Source: Gracilaria gracilis (taxonomy: Eukaryota > Rhodophyta > Florideophyceae > Gracilariales > Gracilariaceae). Taken from it: 64,000 nucleotides of DNA. The first letter of the stretch is position 1; every line of letters begins with the position of its first letter. The DNA is taken from the NCBI GenBank assembly GCA_030374805.1, contig JARGSG010000199.1, forward strand, positions 248,001-312,000, read 5' to 3'. Below, piece by piece: positions 29,936 through 40,489 of this stretch. A program made the translations under genes and the position numbers. The notes beneath the pieces were generated by a model. The model was not told where the DNA came from and ran no database searches. It was given only the letters and a program-made list of their open reading frames with translations.

Positions 29936-31123
29936 TCAACCATGTGAGAGACGACGGCGCACGAAACCAAGAGCCTGCAGTCGGTCAGCGATTCTATCAC
30001 GAAGCGATGAAGACTCACGGCTCCGATAGCGTGATCGCATGGTATCCTGCTCCATGTGAAGTACGTCCTGAAAGTGCACAACCGGCTCCCCCGTGACGTG
30101 GTTTTCTTCGTGCGCCGAGAGGAAATCAAACGCACTAGAGTCCCTGTTTTCAATAATATAATTGTATAGCTTACAAGCTACCATTATTATCAAACTGACT
30201 TTTCGCAACGGGAATCGTAGCGGTGACCAAAATATCCCAAAGCGACATACTAGTATTCCAAAGGCCTGCTCCACAAGAGTTCGACACAAAGACAAATATC
30301 CGTTAAAATAGTCCTCTCGTTGCGAAAGATCAGACCCAGAAAACGGACTCAAAACTGCATATTGATTACTATACGCATCGTCTGTGGCAATACCGGCCCA
30401 TTGTGGCAGTATAGAGCTCGATACCAACTCATAGAGCATTGTAGACTCAAATGCAGTGGAGTCATGGGTTCCTCCCGAATGCCTGGCAGAAACAAAACAG
30501 AATTTGTAGTCTGCTTGCACAGCTGCTTGAACACAGAGCGCGAAGAAACCTTTTCGATTGAAATACTTTCTCGGATCGGGGACCTCATTCAAACGGGGTT
30601 TTCGAATCTCCACAGCAATTCCATCTAAGGTCGCTATGATGCCATGAAATGGTGTCTTGCGATTGATGCAAAACTTCTCCGCACTTTGCTTGCACTCTTC
30701 TTCTGTAGTTGGAAACTGTATCTTTGGTAAGGACTCTTCCAATGCAGCTAGAGTTTCGTGAAACACTGAATAGACAGTAGAGAAACCTATGCCATACGGC
30801 CATCCTACGTCCAGGTAGCTTGCTTTTGCTAAGAGGCGTAGTGTGACGAAGAGCATAATCTCTACTGAGACAGATTTGGAAAAACGTGTGTCGTGTCGCT
30901 GCGTGCGCTTCAATTTTGGCTGCAAAACGCTGCAAAGAAGGATGAAAGTTGTTTTCGTTAAGCGGTACATTCGGTTGAAGTAATGATCTGGTAAGCTACA
31001 AATGTGTGTCGTGGCACAGATCGGTAATCGTGGAATAATTGTCCGAATGGTTTGGTGACAGTGATACTGGTTTATCTCCAATTTCATTAGTTGTAGTATG
31101 CTTAAAAAAAAGCGGAAGTGCAT
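29936..31123 (-). CDS. PIF/Harbinger transposase of E1 (HARBI1-like)
   Basis: An intact 395-aa ORF of the DDE_Tnp_4 type. Catalytic residues are Asp in ATLDGIAVE (about 166), Asp in SGGTHDSTAF (about 221) and Glu in LVEQAFGILVCRFGIF (about 284). N-terminal IMLFVTLRLLAKASYLDVGW corresponds to the helix-turn-helix-like region of HARBI1 proteins. It ends ALGFVRRRLSHG, like its E2 relative. It should cut E1 ends and generate TWA duplications. Transcription runs away from the shared TTA. No stop or frameshift is present, so E1 may still be mobile or able to move relatives, provided ORF-B is functional. Confidence 0.88.
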   Translation of the reverse strand: MHFRFFLSILQLMKLEINQYHCHQTIRTIIPRLPICATTHICSLPDHYFNRMYRLTKTTFILLCSVLQPKLKRTQRHDTRFSKSVSVEIMLFVTLRLLAKASYLDVGWPYGIGFSTVYSVFHETLAALEESLPKIQFPTTEEECKQSAEKFCINRKTPFHGIIATLDGIAVEIRKPRLNEVPDPRKYFNRKGFFALCVQAAVQADYKFCFVSARHSGGTHDSTAFESTMLYELVSSSILPQWAGIATDDAYSNQYAVLSPFSGSDLSQREDYFNGYLSLCRTLVEQAFGILVCRFGIFWSPLRFPLRKVSLIIMVACKLYNYIIENRDSSAFDFLSAHEENHVTGEPVVHFQDVLHMEQDTMRSRYRSRESSSLRDRIADRLQALGFVRRRLSHG

Positions 31124-31411
31124 GGTTTCCTCGATGGCGTGGAGAAAGACAGGGCATGATACACCGCTGTTGACGCAAGCGGCGGTGTAGCAATCGGGCT
31201 GAAATGGGGAGTTGCTTTGCCGTAGTCATGTTGAGTGCAATCTGCCAAAGATGATTGTTGAAGTGCGCACCCTCTGGAGATTTGGAAACTGAATGGGCTC
31301 CTAAAAAGCATAATTGTCTGTTGCGTGTGCATGGGGAGTTGCACTCATAGAAAGAACTCCATCTCGGAAACCTGAACTTTCTGAAACATAAAATTATCAG
31401 TTTCACGTTTC

Positions 31412-31431
31412 GTAAACTTATAGAACGCCCC
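31412..31431 (-). repeat. E1 right terminal inverted repeat
   Basis: Perfect complement of 22972-22991; directly followed by TTA. Confidence 0.88.
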
Positions 31432-31434
31432 TTA
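31432..31434. repeat. TTA shared by E1 and E2
   Basis: A single TTA separates the right TIR of E1 from the left TIR of E2, so one element inserted exactly at the other's target duplication. Confidence 0.8.
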
Positions 31435-31458
31435 GGGCCGTTACATGACTTTATTTTT
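31435..31458 (+). repeat. E2 left terminal inverted repeat
   Basis: GGGCCGTTACATGACTTTAT and four further bases; 21/24 match to the right end. Confidence 0.75.
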
Positions 31459-31597
31459 CTGTTAATGGTTAATTCTTAATCAATTCATTTACTGGTTGCT
31501 TGCAAGATTTTGTTCCAGGAAATGCAGAGACCAACAGCTGTAAAAGAACATCGATGAAGCAGTGGAGACCATTCATGCAAGGCTCAACCTGGCAAAC

Positions 31598-32868
31598 ATG
31601 ATACTCTCTCCTAAAACTATACGCCTGCTTCAACAACTCTCCAGAAGAGTTAAAAACTATGAAAGGAAAGGAAAAAAACGCAAAGCAGTCCTCGCAAAGT
31701 TTACGACACAAATGGTCTGTACAGCAGTGCTTTCTGACTGCAACTATGTGCAAACACAACCTCTTCGATGTGTACTACCACGCCCTTCTTTTGATTTTAA
31801 TGCGCATATTGCCTCGTTAACCGACAATCATTTCAAGCGTATGTACCGAGTTTCAAAACCTCAGTTTCGTATTCTTCGCAGTACTGTTTCTTCTCTATTG
31901 ACCAGACGGCAGAACAATCATTCGAATATTGCCGCTTCGCTTTCGACATCTGTTATGTTATTTGTCACACTGCTTCTACTGGCTGGTGCCAGCTACCTTG
32001 ATCTGTTTTGGCCATATGGAATTGCCTTATCAACAGTTTATAATATATTCACAGAGACTCTACTATGCCTCGAAAGTGTGCTTCCCCAAATCAAATTTCC
32101 GAAGACTGAAGAGGATTGTGTTCAGCAAGCTGAATTATTTTCGTCGTTAAAAAAAAGTCCGCTTGAGGGTGTGGTTGCGGCGCTGGATGGACTTGCAATT
32201 GAGAATAGATGCCCTTCGTTGAAGGATGCTCCCGACCCAATGAAGTATTATAATCGCAAGAAGTTCTTCGCAATCTGTGTACAAGCTGCTGTGCAAGCCG
32301 ACTACAAATTCTGCTTTGTCTCGGCCCGTCATTCTGGTGGCACACATGATGCAACGGCTTTTTCAAATACAAAGCTTTATGATTTGTTGCATGGAGACAA
32401 ATTACCAGCGTGGGCTGCGGTTGTTGCTGATGACGCTTATTCTAATAAGTGCAAGGTCCTCACGCCGTACTCTGGTCGAACATTGACAAAACGGCAGGAC
32501 ACATTTAACGCGTTTCACTCAATTACGCGTGCTTGGGTAGAGCAAGCGTTTGGAATTCTAATATGCCGGTTCGGAATATTCTGGCTGCCATTAGATATCC
32601 GTTGTGGAAAGTCACTTTAATCGTTATCGTAGCGGGGAAGTTACATAACTTTCTCCTTGATAACTCTGACACAGATGGATATGAATATGTTCCTCATCAT
32701 GAAGGTAATCACGTAAGTGGCAGTCCCTTCGTGCATTTCCAGGATGGACTACATACGGAAAGAGACAACATGCGAGGGCTAAATCGCTCTAGAGACAGCT
32801 CTCAATTGCGAGATTCTCTTGCGGAACAACTGGAGAGACTTGGATTCGTCAGACGGAGAACGGCTTAG
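31598..32868 (+). pseudogene. PIF/Harbinger transposase of E2 (one frameshift)
   Basis: Paralogue of the E1 transposase. It reads from ATG 31598 through VMLFVTLLLLAGASYLDLFW, AALDGLAIE (first Asp), ARHSGGTHDATAF (second Asp) and WVEQAFGILICRFGIFW (Glu). A one-base change of frame near 32580-32600 follows; the rest (YPLWKVTLIVIVAGKLHN to RLGFVRRRTA) continues in the next frame to 32868. All three catalytic residues precede the break, but the conserved C-terminal 85 residues are lost from the main frame. It is transcribed away from the shared TTA, divergently from the E1 transposase, 474 bp start to start. Confidence 0.82.
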
Positions 32869-33627
32869 CTTTCACGGACACTGTCGCCTAAAAATGACAC
32901 ATTTGGTACACATCTTGCATCATTATTGCCCGGTAGAAGTACTTGAGGGCTCCTGGTCAGTATTAGAACGTTAAATATCAGAAACAGACGATTTGGACGG
33001 TATGATTTATGCACATTTGAACTACTTGACAGCTCTCAAGGATCGAACACTTTTGTCAGACAGAAGTAGATATGTTGCTGTAGAGCTTTAGAACGTGCTT
33101 GAAAGGGTGCTGTATTTGATGAAGTGCAACATCGAGTGTGCAGTATTGTTCATAATCATCGTTTAAAGGGAACTGGCGACAACGAAGAGTATGGGGCGGA
33201 AGGACAAAAACTGGATGGGCTGATAGAAAAACGATGGGGCTCGAATACGCGTTCGTGAGTTCCTCTAACGGGTTCCTGAATGTTCTAAGAAAACAGTCCA
33301 GGTTTGGGGATACATGTGTGTTCTTAATGTCCCGTTTGGATGAGAACGAGTTTTATTCGAGGTACGCGTTACAGACCTAGGCTGGAAGGGCCGAGAAACG
33401 GGACTCGGGAGCTGAAGAAATAGAACAATGAACATACTGAACAATTTGAGAGATATTAAGGAAGGATTGGCCTCAGATCATTCTTGCATTGCGCCCTCGA
33501 TTTTTTTCCAGCACCGGTAGACCCAAGGCCGAGAGTTTGAGAATCGTAAAGGCTTGGGGTTCTTGGCGGGCCAAGAGAGTTGTATTCGTTCAGAGAAACG
33601 AACCTGATTCATTCCTGGCGAAGGGGA
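32869..33627. other. E2 interior; repeat block R4 copy a from about 33379
   Basis: No gene. From about 33379 to the gypsy A target, and continuing after it at 38965, the sequence aligns loosely with 40949-41210 (GAAGAAATAGAA, AATGAACA, CTGAACAA, GGCTTGG, CAAGAGAGT). This repeat contains the gypsy A insertion site. Confidence 0.45.
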
Positions 33628-33632
33628 CAGAT
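33628..33632. repeat. Target-site duplication of gypsy A, left
   Basis: CAGAT; repeated at 38960-38964. Confidence 0.85.
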
Positions 33633-33896
33633 TGTGCGCTTGTGTGGTTGCGATGCGCAAGAGAGGTGCTGAGTGTTGAGGTTCGATGCCTCTGATTTTA
33701 CTGAAGAGGTAGAGATGTGGTGTCTTAAGTACACCACTGCCAATGTTTTCTGCTTCAGAAAACTACTACGGTACACTAACTATGTAGGAGGTAATGCCAC
33801 CCGAGCGTGGGTGCAGCAATCCTTGGTGGAGCTATGGTGCTGAAGTGGATGTCTATATCTACTTCAGTGCCGAAGTGGATGCCTACATCCACTACA
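33633..33896 (-). repeat. Gypsy A 3' LTR
   Basis: 264 bp, TGTAGTGGATG...GCGCACA read on the minus strand. An internal near-repeat (GAAGTGGATG twice) lies close to the outer 5' part of the LTR. Confidence 0.92.
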
Positions 33897-33906
33897 CTTC
33901 CCTCCT

Positions 33907-36900
33907 TTAAAGGCCAAGCGCAGCTTTTGCTTTCTTAGCCAGATCGGGGGATGTGGTTTTGCGACGAAGTAGTTTTTGCAGCATAACTGGAACGTCCTTG
34001 TAGATCTGTTTGAGAGGCTCCAAAGTGTCCTCTGCCTCATCAAGACCTTTCCAGCGAACATGAACCAATAGGCCTTCCTCGCTTTCCACCAACTTAAGTA
34101 AACGTCCTACGGGCATACCGGTCTCAGACGAAAGAACGTGGGACAAAATGGCCTCTTTGTTCAAGGATTCGTCATGGTAGAACTTCAACCGAGAGCCATG
34201 TATGTCCTTGAGCGATCCGTTCCTGAGATCTTCGACTTGATAAACGTAGTCCAAAAGTGCCTTAACAATTCGGCGTGGTCCTCTCCAACGTAACGCGAGC
34301 TTCTCACCGGCCGTGAAATCATCTCTTGCCACCAATACAAAATCCCCTTTCTCAAAATTTGCTAGAGTGCCCTTGGAAGCCCTTTCTCTCGACTTCTGTC
34401 TGTTGTTCTGTAGCGCATTGTGCACTAAAGGTTGTAACTCGGACATCAACTTTTGCAGAGCGCCCATGTTGGTACAGCGCTCTAATCGTGCTGCGCGAAT
34501 GTTAACAGGCTTCGCGGTAGATGTGCGCAGGAAGGTAGAGATAGGGGGAGTAGGTTTGAGACCCCTGAAGGCGGTGATTGGTGCAGTGTTGCTGCGGTGA
34601 GGAGACGGGGTGTTGTTCAAGATGCTCTGGATGATTGGAATGAGATCGGGCCATTCTTTGAAATCCATTTGATACTCGGATGTCAACGCCCGAAGTGTTC
34701 GGATGAGTTCTTTGCCAAGTCTTTCTACTGCCCCATTGCTCCATGGTGTGTAGGGGAGCGTGAAATGATGCGGTACGCGAAGATACTTCGTAATTTTCCT
34801 GATGGTCTCGTTCTTGAAGTGCGTTGGACCATCGGACATCAAGCCCTGCGGAACATTAAAGGCAGCGCACCAGTCTACGATAGAAAGCGCGGCGTTGTCC
34901 GATGTCGTTCCTGAGGTAGGAAAGAACCACTTGTAGTCGGAATGATCATCTCGAAGCATCAGGATGTATTTAGACCCTACATGACTTGGTCCAATTTCAA
35001 TGTAGTCAAACTGGAGAAGGTCGTTTGGCTTTGACCCATGGAGTGCCGGACCAAAGGGCCTTGGAACTTTCTCACCTCCAGTGGTCGAAATACAGTGGAT
35101 GCAGGCATCTACAAAATCCTGAATGTCTTTCGACAGTGTTGTCCAATGATAGTTCTTGCTCAGAGCATTTGATGTAGTTTGCCTACCACGATGGCCGGCG
35201 AGACCAGTGTGGGCAATGATGCAGAGTCTCAGCTGAAGGTTCTCAGACTTTTCTGGGATCCAAATGGCTTCTGAAGAGGTTCTCCAGATTCCATTAAGAC
35301 AATGTAGATCTAATGGGCGAACGTTGGAGTGTTGGTCTTGTTCCAGTGCTACTTCTTCTGCAGATGGCCAGCAGAATTCATCGGTGTTGGCGGTTGGCAG
35401 AATTGGAATCTGGAGTAACCTTTGGACAATTCTGGGTGCAGACCAACGCGTTAACATGTCAGCCCACACATTGTCCAGTCCACTGATGTGGAAGCATGTG
35501 TACAAGTATACACTGAGACGCACAGCCCAACGAAGAACCTTTCGTGTTGAGGATAGGCTGAGATCCGGGATGAGAGAGAGAGGGTCGAATATGAAAACGA
35601 GGTTGTTGTGGTCTGTGAAGAGGTCGAATCCTGCGGCGGTGGCAGCAAGCCAATGCATTCTCTCGACTGTAGCCATTATTGCGAAAGCCTCTTTCTCCAG
35701 AGTCGACCAAGCCAATTGAGTCGTGTTGAATCTTCCGGAACAAAATGCAAGCGGGCTGTGCCTTTGCTCGGCGTGAGGGAGATTGAGGTCCTCTTTCGGT
35801 ACTTGCGTAACGATACCAGACCAAGAGGTGTCAGATGCGTCTGTGTAAATGCATAGCCGCTGCCACTCGTCGCGATGAGCGAGAGTAACCAGATTAGCGA
35901 GCGCCTTCTTGCACTGATCGAAAACAATGTTTTCTTTCTCATCCCATCCCAGATCCTGCAATGATACGTTCGCTACAGCTAGTTTGGTGCGCTTACCAGC
36001 TACGGCATATACCCTTTCCAACATTTGGTGTAAGGGCTCAATGAGATTCGTGAAGTTCGGTATGCCGGTTTTGACCCACTGCATGGCGCACACAAACTGT
36101 TGCAAATGGGCTCCAGTGGTTGGAGGTTCCATGGAAAGGAGGCCGTCAAGCTGTCGAGGGTCATGGCGTTCTCCATCTGCGGATACAATTCGTCCACACC
36201 ATTTAATGGTTTGAGCAAACAGGATACTCTTGCCTGGATGTAGTCGGATCGAATAACGTGCACAGGTTTCGAACAGCTTTCGAATTCCTTTCAGTAGTCC
36301 CTCCACAGTTCGATTGTGAAGCAGTATGTCATCCAGCCAATAGAGAATCTGCTGGAGGAGCTCCTTGGGGAACACTTCTGCCAGAATGGATTGTAGATGT
36401 GTCGTAGCGTTTGTTGTCCCGTGCAGAACTCTGGTTGGTGTGTAGACGCCATCAGGCGTTATGAATGACTGGAGTTCCTGCGAGGCCTTATCCAAAGGGA
36501 ACTGCCAGTACCCATGAGAGAGATCAAAAGTGGCGAAGAACTTGGATCCAGCCAGCTTGAGTAGTTCCTGTTCAATATTCGGCATTGGAAACTGATGCTG
36601 GACTGTGAACTTGTTGATGGGCCGCAAGTCTACAGTGAATCGGAAACGAGCTGGTCCAGGTTTGGGGACAAGAAGTGGTGCTGATGCCCATGGAGACGAC
36701 GGATTGGGGTACACCATACCAGCTCGAACAAGATTTCCAACGAACTTGTCAAGAAAATCCCGCTGGTCCTGCGAGTACTTACGCAGACGGACGCGAACTG
36801 GCTTGGCATCAGGTGTAACGGCAATCTTCAGTGGCTTGACTTGTGCTGGTGGTCCTGAGGAAAGCGAGGTTCTGAAGATGTTGATATGTTCATGTGCCAT

Positions 36901-38643
36901 TTCGCTGAGAAGGTTCGCCTTGGTTTTCTCCAGTCCATTTCCAACTGCCACTTGCAACATGTCTTCTACTGCTTTGTGGATGCTCTCATGCTGCTCACTG
37001 TCAACTGTGTCAAGAAGAGCTGGGTCTGGAAATGGGTCTTCAACCCGTCGCTGGGCATAGTAGTTCACCCTTGGACGGTCGGGCGCAACTGTAGTTGACT
37101 CGGATGTTGTACTAGAGCAGTTTAGGCGTGCAATCATGAGACGGCTGACGTACCCACCTGCCGAAGTGGATGTGGGGTTGCCGACTTGTGAGCAGTCTGC
37201 CCCATTCAACGCGAAGCGATTTCTGTCCAGCAGAGTATGAGTGTCTACACGCAAATGCTGCAGTACGGGTCTGCCGATGAGTAGATTCTCACAAGCCAGA
37301 TCGTTATCAGCAACCAAAAATGAGATCTTCATGAGTGCCAAGTTTCCAGATGCCAGGTGTAGAATGGTGCGCGGTACTGTCCATGTGCGTGAAAAAGAGA
37401 AACTCTCTGCTTCTGCCTGATTATCCCTCCTTAGTGCCACAGCCAACGTGACCTTCTTGATAGCGGAAATCTTCCCGATACCTTGCAAGGTAGCTGACTC
37501 TGCGAGTGTAGGTGACACAATGCTGTCGTCACTGCCATCATCACAGCGACCGGAAGTCTCGACGGAAGTCATGCCATCGGAAACAGTAACAGAACAGCTT
37601 GCGTCTGTAGAGTACTGGGCAGGTTTCACACGTCCCACACTACCTGGCTTCGCTTTGACTTTGTGAGACCTTGTGTTCTTGGCAGGTCCATCCGCTGCCT
37701 TCTTGGCTGAAAGATGAGCTTTCAGAGCTTCCTTCTCGACAGCGGTGGCCTTCGTACAATCATCAATCCAATGCCGTTCACCTTCACGCTGGCATGGTTC
37801 GTGCGGACAGAACGGGGGAAGTCGTTTGGATTTCTGGCTTGCGCGCTTCTGCTCTGTTGAAGAGCTTGGGGGGGCTGGTGACTCGCTACTCGTGGCAAAA
37901 CTTACAAAGTTTCCTTTGCGGGGTTTTGAAACTCGCGTTCTAGAGGGTGGACCATTGTCTACGATCTGAAATGCTTCGGACACAGACATTGCGTGTTTCA
38001 TAAAACCTTTGAAGTCCTTCTTCAGAGGTGAATACACCAGTTCCAGGTCTGTTTCGAGACGTTGTTGCAATGTTCTGGGACGGATAGTAGCTACAATGTG
38101 CTTGACTGATAATTTAGGATGGTCATTCATTACCCAAATGAGCCCATTCCTACGCAGCGTAGACACATACGACGTGAAAAGCCTCTTCATTCGCGAGCGG
38201 GAGGAGCTGTCAGACATGTCCATCGAAAGTTCACGTTTGATTATAGCATTAATTTCTGTCACCGTCATAGTGTCTTTTTCTTCCTCGGCTTCGGTTTCCA
38301 AATACCTACGAAGTTTGGCATCCGTAAGGTCCTCGGACATCTTGAACGTAGGAATGTATTCCAAATCAATACAGGACTGAAGCCATTCAGAGTCTACACA
38401 GAAGCAAATACTGACCGGGTGGACAGGCTCGGTGGTGGTCGAGTCAATGACCGAAAGCTGTAGCGCTCGTTCCATGACTTCCTTCGAATACTGGTCGTAC
38501 TGACGTAGAAATATCCGAATTGACCTTGGATTGGTGTTAGAGAGTCTTGGGTGGTCCACGGAAAAGGCTACGGACGATGGTTGCTGAAGAAGATATTCCA
38601 TTTCTTCTCCAGACTGAGCGGTGGGCGTCGAAGCGGACGCCAT
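33907..38643 (-). CDS. Gypsy A Gag-Pol polyprotein with chromodomain
   Basis: One 1578-aa frame. Gag occupies about 1-330, with a zinc knuckle at about 280 (C-x4-C-x6-H-x4-C). A protease-like stretch around 380-470 ends LLIGRPVLQHL, but a clear D-S/T-G is not obvious. RT: FTVDLRPINKFT, ATFDLSHGYWQFPL and catalytic YWLDDILLHN (about 768). RNase H begins IYTDASDTSWSG (about 931). Integrase: HHCC (AHTGLAGHRG and CIHC, about 1179), Asp in LLQFDYIEIG (about 1213), Asp in LMSDGPTHFK (about 1268), Glu in NGAVERLGKE (about 1305). A C-terminal chromodomain, VHVRWKGLDEAEDTLEPL (about 1530), probably guides insertion to marked chromatin. No frame damage, so probably competent. Confidence 0.93.
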   Translation of the reverse strand: MASASTPTAQSGEEMEYLLQQPSSVAFSVDHPRLSNTNPRSIRIFLRQYDQYSKEVMERALQLSVIDSTTTEPVHPVSICFCVDSEWLQSCIDLEYIPTFKMSEDLTDAKLRRYLETEAEEEKDTMTVTEINAIIKRELSMDMSDSSSRSRMKRLFTSYVSTLRRNGLIWVMNDHPKLSVKHIVATIRPRTLQQRLETDLELVYSPLKKDFKGFMKHAMSVSEAFQIVDNGPPSRTRVSKPRKGNFVSFATSSESPAPPSSSTEQKRASQKSKRLPPFCPHEPCQREGERHWIDDCTKATAVEKEALKAHLSAKKAADGPAKNTRSHKVKAKPGSVGRVKPAQYSTDASCSVTVSDGMTSVETSGRCDDGSDDSIVSPTLAESATLQGIGKISAIKKVTLAVALRRDNQAEAESFSFSRTWTVPRTILHLASGNLALMKISFLVADNDLACENLLIGRPVLQHLRVDTHTLLDRNRFALNGADCSQVGNPTSTSAGGYVSRLMIARLNCSSTTSESTTVAPDRPRVNYYAQRRVEDPFPDPALLDTVDSEQHESIHKAVEDMLQVAVGNGLEKTKANLLSEMAHEHINIFRTSLSSGPPAQVKPLKIAVTPDAKPVRVRLRKYSQDQRDFLDKFVGNLVRAGMVYPNPSSPWASAPLLVPKPGPARFRFTVDLRPINKFTVQHQFPMPNIEQELLKLAGSKFFATFDLSHGYWQFPLDKASQELQSFITPDGVYTPTRVLHGTTNATTHLQSILAEVFPKELLQQILYWLDDILLHNRTVEGLLKGIRKLFETCARYSIRLHPGKSILFAQTIKWCGRIVSADGERHDPRQLDGLLSMEPPTTGAHLQQFVCAMQWVKTGIPNFTNLIEPLHQMLERVYAVAGKRTKLAVANVSLQDLGWDEKENIVFDQCKKALANLVTLAHRDEWQRLCIYTDASDTSWSGIVTQVPKEDLNLPHAEQRHSPLAFCSGRFNTTQLAWSTLEKEAFAIMATVERMHWLAATAAGFDLFTDHNNLVFIFDPLSLIPDLSLSSTRKVLRWAVRLSVYLYTCFHISGLDNVWADMLTRWSAPRIVQRLLQIPILPTANTDEFCWPSAEEVALEQDQHSNVRPLDLHCLNGIWRTSSEAIWIPEKSENLQLRLCIIAHTGLAGHRGRQTTSNALSKNYHWTTLSKDIQDFVDACIHCISTTGGEKVPRPFGPALHGSKPNDLLQFDYIEIGPSHVGSKYILMLRDDHSDYKWFFPTSGTTSDNAALSIVDWCAAFNVPQGLMSDGPTHFKNETIRKITKYLRVPHHFTLPYTPWSNGAVERLGKELIRTLRALTSEYQMDFKEWPDLIPIIQSILNNTPSPHRSNTAPITAFRGLKPTPPISTFLRTSTAKPVNIRAARLERCTNMGALQKLMSELQPLVHNALQNNRQKSRERASKGTLANFEKGDFVLVARDDFTAGEKLALRWRGPRRIVKALLDYVYQVEDLRNGSLKDIHGSRLKFYHDESLNKEAILSHVLSSETGMPVGRLLKLVESEEGLLVHVRWKGLDEAEDTLEPLKQIYKDVPVMLQKLLRRKTTSPDLAKKAKAALGL

Positions 38644-38695
38644 TGTGGTGATCGAACAAGCGAAATGCGATACAACCAGTATTGGCAGTGATCAC

Positions 38696-38959
38696 TGTGC
38701 GCTTGTGTGGTTGCAATGCGCAAGAGGGGTGCTGAGTGTTGAGGTTCGATGCCTCTGATTTTACTGAAGAGGTAGAGATGTGGTGTCTTAAGTACACCAC
38801 TGCCAATGTTTTCTGCTTCAGAAAACTACTACGGTACACTAACTATGTAGGAGGTAATGCCACCCGAGCGTGGGTGCAGCAATCCTTGGTGGAGCTATGG
38901 TGCTGAAGTGGATGTCTATATCTACTTCAGTGCCGAAGTGGATGCCTTCATCCACTACA
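38696..38959 (-). repeat. Gypsy A 5' LTR
   Basis: 264 bp. It differs from the 3' LTR at three sites by eye. No clear tRNA primer match follows it; GTGATCACTGCC comes directly after the LTR on the minus strand. Confidence 0.9.
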
Positions 38960-38964
38960 CAGAT
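38960..38964. repeat. Target-site duplication of gypsy A, right
   Basis: CAGAT, matching 33628-33632. Confidence 0.85.
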
Positions 38965-39769
38965 ACAGCACACTTGAGACTCGCGCCTTTGTGAGATCAA
39001 GAGTGTTGTTGACCATTTCGGTCAAGAAAGCCAGGCGTAGAGGACTATTCCTTTGGGTTTAAGATGTTTAGGGCATGGCAGGTTTGCAGAAACGGGAGGG
39101 AAAAAGGGTCGATTGGATCAGTTGCGGTCTCGAATGTCAAAGCATTGCGTCGAGAAGGCCGGGTGTGATGGTGATTGGTTTGTTCAACATACGATAGACA
39201 AGAAACCACGGACCAGGCGGCATTTTTGGAACCAAGTTAAGACCAAAGTGCGCTAAATAGCACAGAATCCGATTGAAAAGGTGCGGGAACGCGATTTGGC
39301 GCCGTGGTGAGACGGGCGAAGCCCACGAAGGAAGCAAGTTGCGCACGGTTTTGGTGACCAGCTTTGAGCCGGCAGGTGGATTGTAGCGCTGCACATCTCC
39401 TACGCTCCTACTCGTACTTGGCGCCCCTTCAACACCTCACTCAGTGACGGACAGCCAAAACTACTTCTTCACGTCCCATGCTTAGAACTTGGTACACTCC
39501 TCGCTTTCTGCTTCGTGCACTACCCCAATGACTTCTTCAGTACACCTCTCCTCCCGCAGTTGGGCCATCACTCAGGTTCATTCGCCACTGGACTTGCTTC
39601 TGAATATCCGTTTACAAGGGTACCGAACAACATGTCATGCTTGCGGCAGTCGTCGAAGATCACGGCATGCAACAGCACTTCAACAGCTGCGAACTACTCT
39701 TCAGCAGTGATACAGCTTTGAGGTCTTCGTAGTGCTTCCTTTGCTCCTCACACACCGAGCCCATCACGA

Positions 39770-40489
39770 ATGCATCGCAGGAACGCTCCAAGCGTGTACC
39801 CCAACTTCTGGGCAAAGTTGGCAGTGAACCACACCAAGAAAACCTGCGCTGTGTCTTACCCCATACGAGTGCTATCCATTGTCATAATTGTGCTTTTGGG
39901 AGACTTCACGCTGGACGACCCTGCCACCGTCGACTTTTATGTACGAGGCGACATACGAACGCTTCTACATGACGCAAGAAAAGTGGCAATTCAGCAGTTC
40001 GAGTTTGATTCCAAGTCCGTTACTGTCTAGCGCGAAGTCTTCAAAGTACAGCAAGCCAGTAACTTGCAACTCCGAAGCAAACTTTCAGATGGGAGTCTGC
40101 CTGTGACGGACGAACAGAAACGACAAGCCCGTAGCGCCTTTTCTCGTCGAAACCTTGCTGTCTTGAAGAATGCGGAAGATTTCATCTTGGACAGCCCCCA
40201 GTATCAACAATTCTGCTTGTTTGATGAAACTGCGCGAGATTGTAGGGGACAGGTCAGAGCATGTAGCTTCCCCAAATCTCTGCTTGACAGCAGGCATCTC
40301 CATGGCATTTGGGTGAACGGAACGCTTTGCGATGGGCACGAAGGAAACCAACTCCCTTCCGCTACCACTTTCTCAAACTTTATCGACTCGCTGTTCTCTA
40401 TGGATGCTGGTTGGAACACCATCACTAGTCACACATATGCAAGACTCATGGGAACTGATTTCTCGCCAAACGGAATCCGGAACGCATGA
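39770..40489 (+). pseudogene. RND/Patched-Dispatched-like transporter fragment in E2
   Basis: One frame with a TAG at 40028-40030. The first part, VYPNFWAKLAVNHTKKT followed by a hydrophobic helix (PIRVLSIVIIVLLGDF) and DDPATVDFYVRGDIRT, resembles the first membrane segment and start of the first lumenal domain of Patched/Dispatched-type proteins. The second part (SPQYQQFCLFDETARDC, SFPKSLLDS, GTDFSPNG) fits the rest of that domain. The other eleven helices are absent. Intact relatives export lipids or sterols. The fragment is probably captured host DNA, analogous to the E1 fragments. Confidence 0.4.

Larger units (their letters stand above)
22972..31431. mobile_element. PIF/Harbinger DNA transposon E1, cargo-bearing
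   Basis: An 8,460-bp element with perfect 20-bp ends GGGGCGTTCTATAAGTTTAC at 22972-22991 and its complement at 31412-31431, flanked by TTA on both sides. Order: ORF-B (+, 218 bp from the left end), GUF1 fragment (+), SLU7-like fragment (+), reductase gene (+), signal-peptide-peptidase fragment (-), transposase (-, starting 308 bp from the right end). Ordinary Harbingers carry only a transposase and a DNA-binding partner, so the 5.4 kb between ORF-B and the transposase is extra. The element could be a recent carrier of captured genes, or an older element into which host segments moved. Confidence 0.85.
33633..38959 (-). mobile_element. Ty3/gypsy chromovirus A, apparently intact
   Basis: A 5.3-kb element on the minus strand with 264-bp LTRs (38696-38959 and 33633-33896), TG...CA ends, a 5-bp CAGAT duplication, polypurine tract 33897-33908 and one uninterrupted 1578-codon polyprotein. 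The LTRs differ at three positions, so it is young. It lies in the interior of E2. Confidence 0.93.
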
